DNA of 64,000 nucleotides from an uncultured Bacteroidales bacterium (lineage in GTDB: Bacteria; Bacteroidota; Bacteroidia; Bacteroidales; Paludibacteraceae). The DNA is taken from positions 40,733 to 104,732 of the forward strand of contig CAIWCC010000111.1 in NCBI GenBank assembly GCA_903911085.1. The letters run 5' to 3'. Position 1 is the first letter of the stretch. Each line of letters starts with the position of its first letter. The notes below the pieces were generated by a model, which saw only the letters and a program-made list of their open reading frames with translations, did not search any database and was not told the DNA's origin. Made by a program: the position numbers and the translations under genes. Positions 45,289 to 55,404 of this stretch are shown here, in pieces.

Positions 45289-47409
45289 CTAGTATTGCAA
45301 TACTTTGTCAATAATGTGAATGACACCGTCCTTGCAAATTCTGTCGGAATTGGATTGAGTAGTGGCTACCGATCCTAAAGCATCAGTAATGGTTAAAGTT
45401 CCATTTCCACCAGCTACATTTATAGGAATATAAATTTCTTTGGTACTAGTGGGCGACGATTTAATATAATGAGTTGTGAGAATATTCCCAACCACTTTAC
45501 CATCAGTCATACTGCGACCTTGAATAACATGATAACGAATAAATTGTATTAATTTTTCCTTTTGAGCGGCATAAGTTGGGTCGGTAGTTGCAGGCAAAAC
45601 AGGGATTTTACCTTCGGCCATTGCATTTACAATAGCTTCATTCGAAGGAATGAGTATTGTATATTTCAAATCAGAATTTTGATTTATAAATGAAAAACCT
45701 GACGAGGCAAAACTTGGATATACACTTTGAATAATTTTAAGAAATTCGGCATACTCTGGCGTAGTGGTTGTGTTAATTATATATGTAAACGAACCCTTTG
45801 CTAGCGATATAAATTGGTTTACACCATACACATAGCCGTTGCTTTTAGGTACGCCCGGAATAGTAATTGTGGGCATTGAGTCTCTTTCGGCACCAAAATA
45901 CTTTCCATCTTTAATCTGCAACATATTACCGTTCAATGTTTCGTAAAAACCATCTGCAAAGCTTGATGGATCAAGGCTTGAAAGAATGGTATTATTGCCC
46001 AACAATGATTCCATTTCGGTAACATTCATATTTCTGTAAACGCCATTTTCTCTTATTTGAAAAACTGGTTTCAATGGGTCAGCAACATTATAAACGATGC
46101 CAATACGTGCAAAAGCCTCATCGGTTGGTGCAAAAAAGCTGTAGTGAGCCAACTTCTGACTAAGTGCATTAAAATAGCCCGAAACATATAGCAAACGACC
46201 AAGTAATGAGTAAGTAGGCGAAAAAAACGCAGGTGCACAAACCGATTTAAATGCATCGGGCTCAACCACTTGCTTGGTTTGATACAATAAACCATTAGAA
46301 AGCATTTTCACCGAATTGATATCCTCCGGTTTTAAATCCACCGAGTTGAAAAGCATATTAAATGCCAATCCATTCTGAACTTTTGAAGGCCAATAAGTAG
46401 AAGTCGAAAAATGACTTTTGAACAATAAATCGGTGGTATAAGTTGGAATTAATTGCTCGCTTCCAAAAATTGTAGCGAGATTGTTAATGTATTTTTCAAA
46501 TGCAGATTTTGTGGGAATATAAGCAGTTAAAGCATATCCTTTTTCATAATCTAAACCCGGCACAATAGAATAATTTCTACGAAATAAAGAATCGAGAATT
46601 CCATCATTGTTGGGGTCGCCATAGTTTCCTTGAAGGCGTGTGCCTGTTAAATCGAAAGTATATGTTGCATATCGTTTTTTCAATAATGCATTGTAGGAGC
46701 TATATTCATCTGTTTTATCGAGCTCCTGAGCTATATTGGTTGGCACATCAAGTACACGGTCGATAATGTGAATAACACCATTGCCCGAAGCAATATCCGA
46801 CTGTAAAACCGAAGCACCCAACACATTAAACTTTCCGGAAATAGAACTTCCTTCACCAAAAACCTGCTGATAATCGGCATTTGTAACTGCAAAAGTGGAA
46901 AAATAATTGGGTGTATAAACTTGAATATACTTGTTTTCGTAATACAACGAAATGTTTCGTTTGTAAAGTTCAACATATTCGCTATACTTTACGTTAGAGC
47001 GAGTTGCGTACTTATAAACATCGTAAACATTTTTTGTAGCACCTGGATTGATAAATTGATAACTAAAAATCATCCATTTCAGCACATGAAATTTCACTAT
47101 TTTAGTCAATTCTTCATTTGGAATTTCATCCAACGACGTATATTTTCCATTGGTACGGAAATAAGTGTCAAAAGCTTCATTGGTAGGTGCAAAAACAGTA
47201 TACAATCCCGATGTATTTAACTCTTCCTTAAGTCCTTGAACCTTATCGATAGCTGCCACAAAAGTTGAAAAACGACTATCCGAAGAAAGTTGTTTGTATA
47301 TTTCACCATCCAAGTTGCTTGGAATGTTATAAATATCTTTGCTGGTATCTACACAGCCCATATTGAGCACACAAATGACAATACAGGATAGAATCCACGT
47401 TTTTTTCAT
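45289..47409 (-). CDS. Large fasciclin lipoprotein with about four FAS1 repeats
   Basis: About 706 residues from the ATG at 47409 (MKKTWILSCIVICVLNMGCVD, a lipoprotein signal); an upstream ATG at 47469 would add an atypical 20-residue leader. FAS1 blocks are marked by YTVFAPTNEAF and GVIHIIDRVLDVPTN (first), ALTAYIPTKSAFEKYI (second), YSFFAPTDEAFARIG (third), YTILIPSNEAIVNAM and GVIHIIDKVLQY (fourth). It is the first gene of the SusCD operon, 66 bases before SusC. Surface exposure and glycan or cell adhesion are inferred from FAS1 biology and gene position. Confidence 0.85.
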   Translation of the reverse strand: MKKTWILSCIVICVLNMGCVDTSKDIYNIPSNLDGEIYKQLSSDSRFSTFVAAIDKVQGLKEELNTSGLYTVFAPTNEAFDTYFRTNGKYTSLDEIPNEELTKIVKFHVLKWMIFSYQFINPGATKNVYDVYKYATRSNVKYSEYVELYKRNISLYYENKYIQVYTPNYFSTFAVTNADYQQVFGEGSSISGKFNVLGASVLQSDIASGNGVIHIIDRVLDVPTNIAQELDKTDEYSSYNALLKKRYATYTFDLTGTRLQGNYGDPNNDGILDSLFRRNYSIVPGLDYEKGYALTAYIPTKSAFEKYINNLATIFGSEQLIPTYTTDLLFKSHFSTSTYWPSKVQNGLAFNMLFNSVDLKPEDINSVKMLSNGLLYQTKQVVEPDAFKSVCAPAFFSPTYSLLGRLLYVSGYFNALSQKLAHYSFFAPTDEAFARIGIVYNVADPLKPVFQIRENGVYRNMNVTEMESLLGNNTILSSLDPSSFADGFYETLNGNMLQIKDGKYFGAERDSMPTITIPGVPKSNGYVYGVNQFISLAKGSFTYIINTTTTPEYAEFLKIIQSVYPSFASSGFSFINQNSDLKYTILIPSNEAIVNAMAEGKIPVLPATTDPTYAAQKEKLIQFIRYHVIQGRSMTDGKVVGNILTTHYIKSSPTSTKEIYIPINVAGGNGTLTITDALGSVATTQSNSDRICKDGVIHIIDKVLQY

Positions 47410-47759
47410 AATAGAATGCAATTTATTGATAGAATTTGATTTAATTTTTTTTGAGAAAACGATGTTCAAAATAAAAGTTGAAACAAGATATTAGTATTTT
47501 GTAAAAAATTAAATTTGAAATCTTGATTTATTCATAAATCATAGTTTCACTTGATTTAATTTTGAGCCCACTCGGCGAAATAATTTTTTAACGCAAAGAC
47601 ACTAAGATGCTAAGACGCAAAAAAATTTATATGTTGTATATTTGAATTTTGCGTCTTTGTGACTTTACGTTCTTAGCGGTCTAAAATGTGTTATAGACTT
47701 ATCGTAGTAGACCCAATTTTCAAATTTTCAAATTCTCTCATTTTCAAATTGCACTTTAG
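47410..47759. other. Gene-free stretch with an imperfect fold-back repeat
   Basis: No gene seen. AACGCAAAGACACTAAGATG through CTAAGACGCAAAA (47590-47622) faces TTTTGCGTCTTTGTGACTTT through CGTTCTTAGCGG (47647-47680), with an uninterrupted 11-base inner stem. This type of ACGCAAAGAC/CTAAGACGC repeat is common between genes in Bacteroidota. It may end the transcript of the uronyl hydrolase gene; no clear promoter for the FAS1/SusC operon was found here. Confidence 0.5.
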
Positions 47760-49607
47760 TTAATTCTGAAATTTAGCTTTCATTTTGGAAACTTCAATTC
47801 CTGCAAATAGCACTGCAAAAAGTCCATGAGTATCGTTTTTGAGGAATGGACGTGCCAAATAATAATTCACATCTTCGGAGCACATTGTACCCATGCAAAT
47901 ATTATTAACAGTTCCATCAGGTTCAATTTGAGTTTTTACAGCGTGCCAGCCTTTCTCAACAACCGATTGGTATTTTTTTTCATCCAACCAACCATTGGTA
48001 ACACCTCGAGCAATGGCCATCGTAAAAATGGCTGTTCCCGAAACTTCTTCTTTGGAATCAGCTCTGTCTATTACATTGTACCAAAAACCGATTTTGTTTT
48101 GATACCGCACCAACGATTCCACGTGTTTACGATATTGTGCCAGAATGGCTTTATATTTTGGGTGCGATTTGGGCAAATTGAGCAAAACCTCAGTGGTAGC
48201 CCATATAGCCCAGCCATTTGCGCGTGACCAATGTGGTAATTTTACGGCATTGGTTGAATAATGAGCATGCATATACAACTGAGCTGTTTCATCCCATACT
48301 TCTTTTTGAAAACCCAATACTTGCGAAGCTGCATCATCCAAAAATGCTTTTTTGAGTTCGGGTGTTTTGGCTTGCTTGGAAGCCTGAACCAAAAATGGAA
48401 TGCCCATAAACATATCGTCTACCCACGTGGTATATTGCACTGGCGAAGTTCGTGTAAAAATATTGGCACCTGGCAAACGAATTTGCTCATTTTTGGCATA
48501 ATTCATAATTCTATTTACAAATTTCTCATAATCGGGACGATTTGTAAAACTAGAATCTTTTATAAGCTTGTAAATCAGAGGCAAAGTAGGTGCTGTAGTA
48601 AAATCGAGCAATTTGGAATCTACAATAAAACTATTGTCGGAATCAATCGCATTTAATTCCTTCACCTGATACTCCACAAACGGTAGTCCATTGAGATGAA
48701 AATCGCAGAAATTGGTGGCATAATCATCATATTTTTTATCGCCCGAGATTTCCGACAATTGTTGCATAGCCCAAGCCACGCCTCCATTGTGGTAATTCCA
48801 TGTATAATTAGTACCCCAAATTAGTGGATTTATCAATTTTCCTAACACTTCAACTTTGGGAATCGTCCAAGTAATTGGCTCTGTTTGACCAGTATACATA
48901 CGTCCAAAAACCAATTCGCTTTCGGGAGCGTATTTTGTATTCAAACCATTGCGAACACCATTCAACGAATCATTTTTAAATGGCCCTATTACCAACCAAT
49001 TGGATACCTTTAAAATAGCAGGATCGATATTTGGCAAATTATTAAGCCCAATTGTTGGATAATCAATCGTTGTTGTAACCGAACCTTTGGCACTCGGTGG
49101 TTGAATATACACTCGCCATTCATTGCCCTTGGTTTCGGACTTAATAAGCAGATTGTTATATCCTTTTTTTAGATGAATAGAAAATGAATCGGACATTTCA
49201 ACACTACGTTCATCGTATTTAAGAATAATTTTTTTATCACTTTGCTTAGAATAAACCTGTACATCATTTAACCAAACCTTACACCCATCATTGTGCTCTA
49301 TTTGGATATTCATGTCGGTTTCCTTTAGGGATTTTATTTGTGTAAATGCATAAGCCACAGCTGGCTTATTGGCATAAAACGTACGACCAAAATCCACCAC
49401 TTGCATGCCATTAAATTCACCCTGATTTGAAACCAAACCCAAACCATATTTAAAAGGTGTGTCGCGTATAAGTTTATCGCCAATTAGCTTTACAACCGAA
49501 ATTGGAGAAGCCATTTGAACAACATTTTGAGCAGCAATTAAATGGGTAAAAGTAATACCCAGTAGCAATGTTGAAATTAGTATTTTCTTTGAATTCAGAA
49601 TTCTCAT
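47760..49607 (-). CDS. GH88/GH105-like unsaturated uronyl hydrolase
   Basis: About 615 residues from the ATG at 49607 (MRILNSKKILISTLLLGITFTHLIAAQ, a signal peptide); an ATG six bases upstream is possible and the longer frame starts only at TTG. Residues about 20-225 form an extra beta domain (DGCKVWLNDVQVYS, NWLVIGPFKND). The C-terminal alpha/alpha barrel has TTWVDDMFMGIPFL (about residue 395, with the candidate catalytic Asp) and SRANGWAIWATTEVL (about 463), hallmarks of this group. These enzymes hydrate the 4,5-unsaturated uronate left by lyases, which fits the lyases of this locus. Family number between 88 and 105 is open. Confidence 0.82.
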   Translation of the reverse strand: MRILNSKKILISTLLLGITFTHLIAAQNVVQMASPISVVKLIGDKLIRDTPFKYGLGLVSNQGEFNGMQVVDFGRTFYANKPAVAYAFTQIKSLKETDMNIQIEHNDGCKVWLNDVQVYSKQSDKKIILKYDERSVEMSDSFSIHLKKGYNNLLIKSETKGNEWRVYIQPPSAKGSVTTTIDYPTIGLNNLPNIDPAILKVSNWLVIGPFKNDSLNGVRNGLNTKYAPESELVFGRMYTGQTEPITWTIPKVEVLGKLINPLIWGTNYTWNYHNGGVAWAMQQLSEISGDKKYDDYATNFCDFHLNGLPFVEYQVKELNAIDSDNSFIVDSKLLDFTTAPTLPLIYKLIKDSSFTNRPDYEKFVNRIMNYAKNEQIRLPGANIFTRTSPVQYTTWVDDMFMGIPFLVQASKQAKTPELKKAFLDDAASQVLGFQKEVWDETAQLYMHAHYSTNAVKLPHWSRANGWAIWATTEVLLNLPKSHPKYKAILAQYRKHVESLVRYQNKIGFWYNVIDRADSKEEVSGTAIFTMAIARGVTNGWLDEKKYQSVVEKGWHAVKTQIEPDGTVNNICMGTMCSEDVNYYLARPFLKNDTHGLFAVLFAGIEVSKMKAKFQN

Positions 49608-49683
49608 AAACATTTTTTTTGTGACATAAAAGAATGCCAATCTTTATACTTTTTGTGTTTGTAATATCAATGGTTCAAATAAA

Positions 49684-50055
49684 TTAATTAATTTTTAACC
49701 AGTCATTAGCTGCGTTTTCTTCAAGAAATACCTTTACTGGAATACTATTATTTGCAGAAGTACATTCAAAAAAAGTATATGCATCCCAATCGTTATCATT
49801 TACCAAATAGGCCGACTGAATGAGTTTCAGTCTTAAATTAGTAGAGTCATATTTATTTGAAAACCAATAATAAAAATCAGTAATTGATATACTAATTTTT
49901 GACATTCTGTAATCAAATATTATTTTATACTTTAAATCATTGGCTTTTCTTCGAATCTGAAATTCAATTGTTTCCAGTTCTCTTGCATTATAATTACCAG
50001 TTGTAATAACAGTTATGGTTTTATTTTCAGAATTTAAGTTGTAGGAGTAATTCAT
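49684..50055 (-). CDS. Small SpoIIAA/STAS-like protein of unknown function
   Basis: About 123 residues from the ATG at 50055 (MNYSYNLNSENKTITVITTG). The longer frame upstream has an atypical basic leader. The pattern of a beta hairpin, a helix (YNARELETIEFQIRRKAN), a strand (YKIIFDYRMSKISIS) and a further helix fits the SpoIIAA-like group of small alpha/beta proteins. No signal peptide, so cytosolic. It is distinctly AT-rich. No direct link to glycan use is evident. Confidence 0.6.
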   Translation of the reverse strand: MNYSYNLNSENKTITVITTGNYNARELETIEFQIRRKANDLKYKIIFDYRMSKISISITDFYYWFSNKYDSTNLRLKLIQSAYLVNDNDWDAYTFFECTSANNSIPVKVFLEENAANDWLKIN

Positions 50056-50154
50056 AATTTTAATTGATTTAAATTTACAATAAAATATCAAAATTCTCAA
50101 TTAGAAAGTAATGCGATTACACTATTATTTCATTCAAAAATCATTTAACAAGGC

Positions 50155-50196
50155 AAATAAATAAGCTTTCACCATTTAATGAAAGCTTATCTATTT
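50155..50196 (-). terminator. Terminator of the T9SS gene ending at 50210
   Basis: Stem ATAAGCTTTCA (50161-50171) with TGAAAGCTTAT (50180-50190), extendable to 17 pairs with one mismatch. On the minus strand it is followed by TTATTTATTT. It lies 14 bases after the stop codon. Confidence 0.7.
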
Positions 50197-50209
50197 ACTT
50201 TGGGCTAAA

Positions 50210-52645
50210 TTACTGTTTTGTAATTTTTGCCACTCTATTTGCCACCTTTACAATGTACTGACCATTTTGAAGTTGGCTCACCGAAATGATATTTTTTCCT
50301 TCAACCCCATTTACTTCCATCACTTTTTGACCAGTGATATTATAAACTTGAATCATAGCCGATTTTTGGAGTGTAAGGTAAATTTTATCTGACACTGGAT
50401 TTGGAGCAACAGTTAACATCATTTCTTTCTGATTTCTAACACCTGCAGGAGCAGTGGCAATTTTCACCGATTTGAATTTTGTCCAAGCACTTGCACCGCT
50501 TACGTTATTTACTCTAGCACGGAAATAATAGGTAGAATCGGACATAATATTGTTACCAACCAATGTATCCAATTTGGTTGTTGGAATGTTGTAAATAGTG
50601 AATGCACCTTTTGGTATTGTAAACACTGAGTCCCTTGATACTTGAAGCGTATAAGTATAAGGTTCTGTTCCTTGCGCCGCACTAATAGGCACCCAATGCG
50701 CTCTGAATGAGCTATAAGTAATTTCAGAGGCTGGTTTCACCGAATCCGGAGCCAAGGAATAAGTAGTGAACGAACCTTCATCTGAATAACCTTTCTTTAT
50801 AGCATTGGCAGCATAGCCACGGAAATAGTATTTAGTATTTGGAATAAGCCCTGTTAACGCCTTAGTAAAATCGCCAGTAGCTGGTGCTGCATCTATCATT
50901 TCGTTAGAAGTAGTGTTTTCAGTAGTACCATAATACAAACCACGTTCTGTAACACCAGGTATGCCACCTAAGCGATGAACTGTAATTCCAATAGTAGCAG
51001 TCGTTGTAGCAAGCGTAGAAACAGGTTTAACTAAAGTTGGAGGTGCACTTGTTAAGTTCATTTGCTGATCTACGTACACATTATCCATATCTGTTTCAGG
51101 TGCATCGCCGTTTGCCGAAGCATAGAAAATAAATTCAGAACCCAAACCTTCGAAGTTACGATCATATGACTCTCCGCCACCAAAAAGCTGAATGGGTGTT
51201 TCGTCCAAGGCATCGGCAGCTACACCGGCAACTGTAGTGTAAAATGTAGTATCGCGTTTTATTGTGATTACGTAATCATTCAAAGTTGCATCCCATGTTT
51301 TAATGGTATCAATTTTAATTGATTCAGGAACTTTACCTGCCACAAAACCATTGCCCAGGGCCGGCGATGTTATTGCAGCCGCTGTGGTGAGCATAGATAC
51401 ACGTACACTTCCGGTATTATCTGCTTTTACCTGACTACGGGTTATACTTATTCCATTTGCATAACTAGAATTAGCTGTAGTGCTAAATTTGCTACCCAAC
51501 AGTACTTTATATGTTGGAACCATTGTTGAAGTAGATGCAGCAGTAACACAAAATCTACGGTCGGCTGAAGCTACTGTTTGTTTAGTTCCAAAATAAGCAG
51601 CACCATTTGACGCAGAAAAATTTCCTTCCAGTTTGATGGCTGCCATCAAATTGAATGCAACGACTTTACGCATGTATTTATATCCTAAATCGTTACGGAA
51701 AGTATCTACCACCAAACGTGATCCGGAATTAGTACCATTAAATACTCGCAGAGCAGCCATGTTTTCATTTATCATTTGAAGCTTGCCTTCGAACACCAAA
51801 CAAGGTAAATTACAATATCCCCACTTGTTGGGTTCATAAACCATACCTGCAGCCGGTTTTAAAAATGTAAAACTAGTGCTGCTTTCCATACTTTTAACAA
51901 TGCCGATATATTTGCCTTTTTCGTCCATCAACACATTAGACGGAAGAAGTGTATTAGAATTCGGATAAGTCATAAGTCTTACCCCCTTTGTAAACGATGT
52001 GGGAGGAGCCGTAAAAGTCCAGTTAGTTTTAGCACCATTTTCCTGATTTATGTAGGTAAACAATCCAATTCCGGGACCCGAAACAGCATATTTTGATTTT
52101 CCTAATGTAGTATTGTAATTTGTAACATTAAATGATACTACTGACGAGAATGAACTTGCTACTGCAGAACAAGTGTCAAATTTCAGCACCGGATTTCCGA
52201 GCAAACCAATAGCAGAACCATCGGTAATCAGGTAATCGTTGTATTTTTTTATTGGAGTGGTGTTGCGAGCATTTCGTCCGTTGCCACTTTGGTCGTACCA
52301 AATTACAACAAAAGCACTATTGGTACCTACCCAAGTTTCAAGTGTTGTAGAAGTGGCTGCACCACCCTTTGACGCAGATACAGGCGAAGTCATTGAAACA
52401 ATTCCGTTAGCATCAAAATATACATCCACAGTATCGTTATCGTTGGAGCGAAAAAGACGCATGGCGGGACCCTGATAAGCTGCTTTAAGTTTACGAACAG
52501 AATAAGCAAGCGTTGGCGTTTTACTCGATTCACTAAGTCCATCCAAAAGATAATTTTGTGCCTGAACTTTGGCCGAACCAAATGACCATGCGATGAATAA
52601 AATCATGGCATACTTACAAAAATGCGAAAGTCGATTTGTTTTCAT
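50210..52645 (-). CDS. T9SS surface protein with arabinofuranosidase-B-like domain (paralogue 1)
   Basis: 811 residues. A signal peptide (cut after VQAQ) is followed by LAYSVRKLKAAYQGPAMRL...DVYFDANGIVS...FVVIWYDQSGNGRNA (about 45-130), the conserved beginning of the alpha-L-arabinofuranosidase B catalytic-like domain. The domain continues after an inserted block, about residues 150-285. Two FnIII-like domains (about 550-720) follow, then a T9SS type A sorting domain (TVAPNPVSDKIYLTL...VAKITKQ). So it is exported and anchored. Whether it still cleaves arabinofuranosides or only binds glycan is unclear. It has the shared GCAACAT promoter. Confidence 0.78.
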   Translation of the reverse strand: MKTNRLSHFCKYAMILFIAWSFGSAKVQAQNYLLDGLSESSKTPTLAYSVRKLKAAYQGPAMRLFRSNDNDTVDVYFDANGIVSMTSPVSASKGGAATSTTLETWVGTNSAFVVIWYDQSGNGRNARNTTPIKKYNDYLITDGSAIGLLGNPVLKFDTCSAVASSFSSVVSFNVTNYNTTLGKSKYAVSGPGIGLFTYINQENGAKTNWTFTAPPTSFTKGVRLMTYPNSNTLLPSNVLMDEKGKYIGIVKSMESSTSFTFLKPAAGMVYEPNKWGYCNLPCLVFEGKLQMINENMAALRVFNGTNSGSRLVVDTFRNDLGYKYMRKVVAFNLMAAIKLEGNFSASNGAAYFGTKQTVASADRRFCVTAASTSTMVPTYKVLLGSKFSTTANSSYANGISITRSQVKADNTGSVRVSMLTTAAAITSPALGNGFVAGKVPESIKIDTIKTWDATLNDYVITIKRDTTFYTTVAGVAADALDETPIQLFGGGESYDRNFEGLGSEFIFYASANGDAPETDMDNVYVDQQMNLTSAPPTLVKPVSTLATTTATIGITVHRLGGIPGVTERGLYYGTTENTTSNEMIDAAPATGDFTKALTGLIPNTKYYFRGYAANAIKKGYSDEGSFTTYSLAPDSVKPASEITYSSFRAHWVPISAAQGTEPYTYTLQVSRDSVFTIPKGAFTIYNIPTTKLDTLVGNNIMSDSTYYFRARVNNVSGASAWTKFKSVKIATAPAGVRNQKEMMLTVAPNPVSDKIYLTLQKSAMIQVYNITGQKVMEVNGVEGKNIISVSQLQNGQYIVKVANRVAKITKQ

Positions 52646-52719
52646 AATACTTATTTTTATTATTTGATTAAATGATTAAAGTTTTCCTTGTTACACATTA
52701 TTTTTTTTGTTTACTCTTG

Positions 52720-52788
52720 CAAATTTAAGACACAACCAAAAAATAGAAGTTATGTGTATGTTGCATTCTTTTATTTCAAGTGGTCAAT
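52720..52788 (-). promoter_or_regulatory. Promoter with GCAACAT element, paralogue 1
   Basis: Minus strand: -7 box TAAATTTG (52720-52727), GCAACAT (52758-52764) 30 nt upstream, ATTGACC (52782-52788) further up. The 31-base block from the TGACC half to GCAACAT has the same length as in the copies at 1307, 55188 and 58959. Confidence 0.65.
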
Positions 52789-52822
52789 AGAAGCCACAAT
52801 TAGTTGTAAAGTGGCTTTGTGG

Positions 52823-52859
52823 GAAAAATAAGCCCCTATCCTCTACGGACAAGGGCTTA
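52823..52859 (-). terminator. Terminator of paralogue 2
   Basis: Stem TAAGCCC (52829-52835) with GGGCTTA (52853-52859), followed on the minus strand by TTTTTCC. It lies 31 bases after the stop at 52890. Confidence 0.7.
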
Positions 52860-52889
52860 CAATCAAATTAAACCATCAACACTAATTAA

Positions 52890-55160
52890 CTATTTCGAAA
52901 TTAATTTCACCGACACAGTTGGTGTTTTCACAATGTACAATCCACGATTTAATGAAGTTACAGGAATAGTTTGTAAACCCATTTTTCCATTTACACAATA
53001 AACCATTTTTCCAATAGCATCAAAAATCTCAATTTTACCTGCTTCGGTCAAAGTTACATTCACATGGTCGAAAGCAGGATTTGGAGCAACCAAAACATTA
53101 GCTTTTGCTGTTTCCAATCCAGTATAATTACCTGTTGTTAATGATAAAATATCTGACCATGCACCAGAACCAGTTGCATTAACTGCTTTTACTCTATAAT
53201 AATACTTAGTAGCATCGGCAAGACCAGCTACTGTAGCACTTGTTTCGGTACTAGCAATGGCAGTAACTGCTATAGCACCTGATAAATCGGCAGCTGTTCC
53301 ATATTCCATTGTATAAGTATATGCCTCAGCACCTTGCATTGGAGCAGTCCAATTGGCAGTAAAACCAGCAGTTGATTTATTAGTTGCCTCAGCAATAGTT
53401 GGCGCACCAGGAAGTGTAACAAAAGTAGCATCTGCCGAGTAACCAGTACCTGCACCATTCGAAGCATAGCCTCTGTAATAATGTTTTGTATTAGCTGCCA
53501 AACCGGTACGTGCTTGTGTAAATGCGCCAATAGTTGTTGACGCTTCATTCAGTATATTTCCGGTTGGTGCTGCTGCAGTTCCAAATACAGTTCCGCGAGC
53601 AGTAATTACACCTGCAGTAGTTGCGCCCAAAGTTGCGGTTGTAGCTAAAATTGCTGTAGCAGTTGGAGCCGAAAGCACAGGGACAATAAATTGCGAACGT
53701 TGATTGTTGTACAATGATACAGCATCAGTTTCGTCCCAAATGGTAGTTGTAGTTGAACCATAAAAAATCAACTCAGAAGCCAATCCTTCAAACATACGGT
53801 CTTTACCATCGCTATGACCTAACAACTGAATATTGGAAGCATCAAGCCCAGATGTAGTCGGCGTACCCAAAATACTTGATGTTGCAGTACCAGCTGTTGT
53901 ACTTGTTGAAGTGTACATGATTGCCGATGAAGCTGAACCATCTGATGTCACGCTCATTCTACCAACTGCGGTATTAATTCCGCCCGGGAAATTAGGGGTT
54001 ACTGCATTTACTGTTGATCTCCACAATTTATAGGCAGACACGAAAGATGATGTAAATGTGATAGATACTGCCATTTTATTTACAGCAGTATTGGTGGCAT
54101 GACGATTTCCGAAAATTACACCACCATTGGTTGCATTAAAACTTCCTTCTGGTCTAACAAGGAAAAAAAGATTCATATTCTGAACTCCAGCAAGATTTAA
54201 AGCCGTAGCGCCATCATTTGTATAAGGGGTTACAAGTAAACGTGTATTTGAGTTTGTTCCATTGTACACGCGCATGGCTGGGATGACCGTTCCTGGAATA
54301 AATTCAACAACACCATCTTTTACCAATGTAGGTTGAGTAGACATACCCCATTCACTTACAGCATAAGTCTTATTTTCAGGCGCAGCAGCCACCAATGTTA
54401 GTGAAGTGCTTGACTCTATGCTTTTGATAATACCAATCAGCTTTCCGGTTGCATCCATCAACATATTGCCTGGTTGGTAAGTATTACCTGTTGCATAAGC
54501 CCTGAATGTAACACCACTTGCCACATTTACTGCTTTTGTAGTATTGGTAGTTGCAGCCGAATTAGTTGCAAAAGTACCATCTGGAATTCCAGCACCTGTA
54601 AGTGCCATTTTGGTTATGGTTGTTCCAGGAATAGCTGCCATCTTTAGAGTTGTGTTGGTTGTAGCAGCATTGGTTGTCAAATCATAAACAGAGTAAGCTG
54701 CCATAGCTGTGCCCAATGAAACAGATGTTCCATTGGTAGTTAAATTAGATGTAGCTACCAACTGAACAGCCAACGAATTATACGCCTGACGATCGTTTCC
54801 ACTTTGGTCGAACCAACGTTGTACAAACGCTGTACCTGATCCAGCCCAAGTAGTAAGGGTATTTGCAGTTGAAGCACCAATGGCAATAGAAGTCAAAGAT
54901 TCCGACACTGGCGAAGACAGAGAAACAAGCCCATTGCTATCAAAATACACATCCACCGAATCAGTATTGGTTGCATTTCTCACACGTACTGCAGGCCCCG
55001 TATAGGCAGCTTTCAGTTTGCGCAAAGAATACGCAAGGGTTGGTGTTTTGCTAGAAGTCTGAGCTAGACCGTCTAATACTTGTGCCTCGGCACTGATAGT
55101 TGAGAATACAAGTGCCGCAGCAAATGCAGACCTCATAAAAGGTAAAAGTTTTTTGTTCAT
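52890..55160 (-). CDS. T9SS surface protein with arabinofuranosidase-B-like domain (paralogue 2)
   Basis: 756 residues. The signal peptide (MNKKLLPFMRSAFAAALVFS) is followed by the same domain opening as its neighbours (LAYSLRKLKAAYTGPAVRVRNA...VDVYFDSNGLVSL...FVQRWFDQSGNDRQA). An inserted block (about 150-275, with ALTGAGIPDGTF) follows and the domain resumes at TQPTLVKDGVVEF. Two FnIII-like domains (about 500-680) and a T9SS sorting domain (VLVAPNPAFDHVNVTL...SVKLISK) end it. It is closest to paralogue 3. Alanine/threonine-rich composition and higher GC set the three genes apart from the small genes near them. Confidence 0.78.
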   Translation of the reverse strand: MNKKLLPFMRSAFAAALVFSTISAEAQVLDGLAQTSSKTPTLAYSLRKLKAAYTGPAVRVRNATNTDSVDVYFDSNGLVSLSSPVSESLTSIAIGASTANTLTTWAGSGTAFVQRWFDQSGNDRQAYNSLAVQLVATSNLTTNGTSVSLGTAMAAYSVYDLTTNAATTNTTLKMAAIPGTTITKMALTGAGIPDGTFATNSAATTNTTKAVNVASGVTFRAYATGNTYQPGNMLMDATGKLIGIIKSIESSTSLTLVAAAPENKTYAVSEWGMSTQPTLVKDGVVEFIPGTVIPAMRVYNGTNSNTRLLVTPYTNDGATALNLAGVQNMNLFFLVRPEGSFNATNGGVIFGNRHATNTAVNKMAVSITFTSSFVSAYKLWRSTVNAVTPNFPGGINTAVGRMSVTSDGSASSAIMYTSTSTTAGTATSSILGTPTTSGLDASNIQLLGHSDGKDRMFEGLASELIFYGSTTTTIWDETDAVSLYNNQRSQFIVPVLSAPTATAILATTATLGATTAGVITARGTVFGTAAAPTGNILNEASTTIGAFTQARTGLAANTKHYYRGYASNGAGTGYSADATFVTLPGAPTIAEATNKSTAGFTANWTAPMQGAEAYTYTMEYGTAADLSGAIAVTAIASTETSATVAGLADATKYYYRVKAVNATGSGAWSDILSLTTGNYTGLETAKANVLVAPNPAFDHVNVTLTEAGKIEIFDAIGKMVYCVNGKMGLQTIPVTSLNRGLYIVKTPTVSVKLISK

Positions 55161-55187
55161 ATATATTATTTTTAAAAATTAATGGGG

Positions 55188-55256
55188 CAAAATTAGTGCG
55201 TAATACAATTGTGAAACTTATTTGCATGTTGCAATAAATAATCTGAATTGGTCAAT
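55188..55256 (-). promoter_or_regulatory. Promoter with GCAACAT element, paralogue 2
   Basis: Minus strand: -7 box TAATTTTG (55188-55195), GCAACAT (55226-55232) 30 nt upstream, ATTGACC (55250-55256) with ATTCAGATT between. The start codon at 55160 is 28 bases from the box. Confidence 0.7.
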
Positions 55257-55342
55257 TTTATGGAAATTGACTTCCAAAATCGAAACAAATGATTATTATG
55301 AATAAATACGAATTGCTGAAAAATACATATTCTAAACGAAGC

Positions 55343-55383
55343 TTGGCAACCAATAAAGTTACTATTAACTTATTGATTGCCAA
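55343..55383 (-). terminator. Hairpin after paralogue 3, possible terminator
   Basis: TTGGCAACCAATAAAGTTA (55343-55361) faces TTAACTTATTGATTGCCAA (55365-55383), a long imperfect stem ending 22 bases after the stop at 55405. No T-run follows on the minus strand, so a terminator role is uncertain. Confidence 0.45.
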
Positions 55384-55404
55384 ACCCAACATTATGTCAT
55401 CAAA

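Noticed and set aside
49684..50100. Phage or toxin-antitoxin assignment for the small protein at 49684
   Set aside because: The pattern fits a SpoIIAA/STAS-like fold better, and no partner gene is seen.
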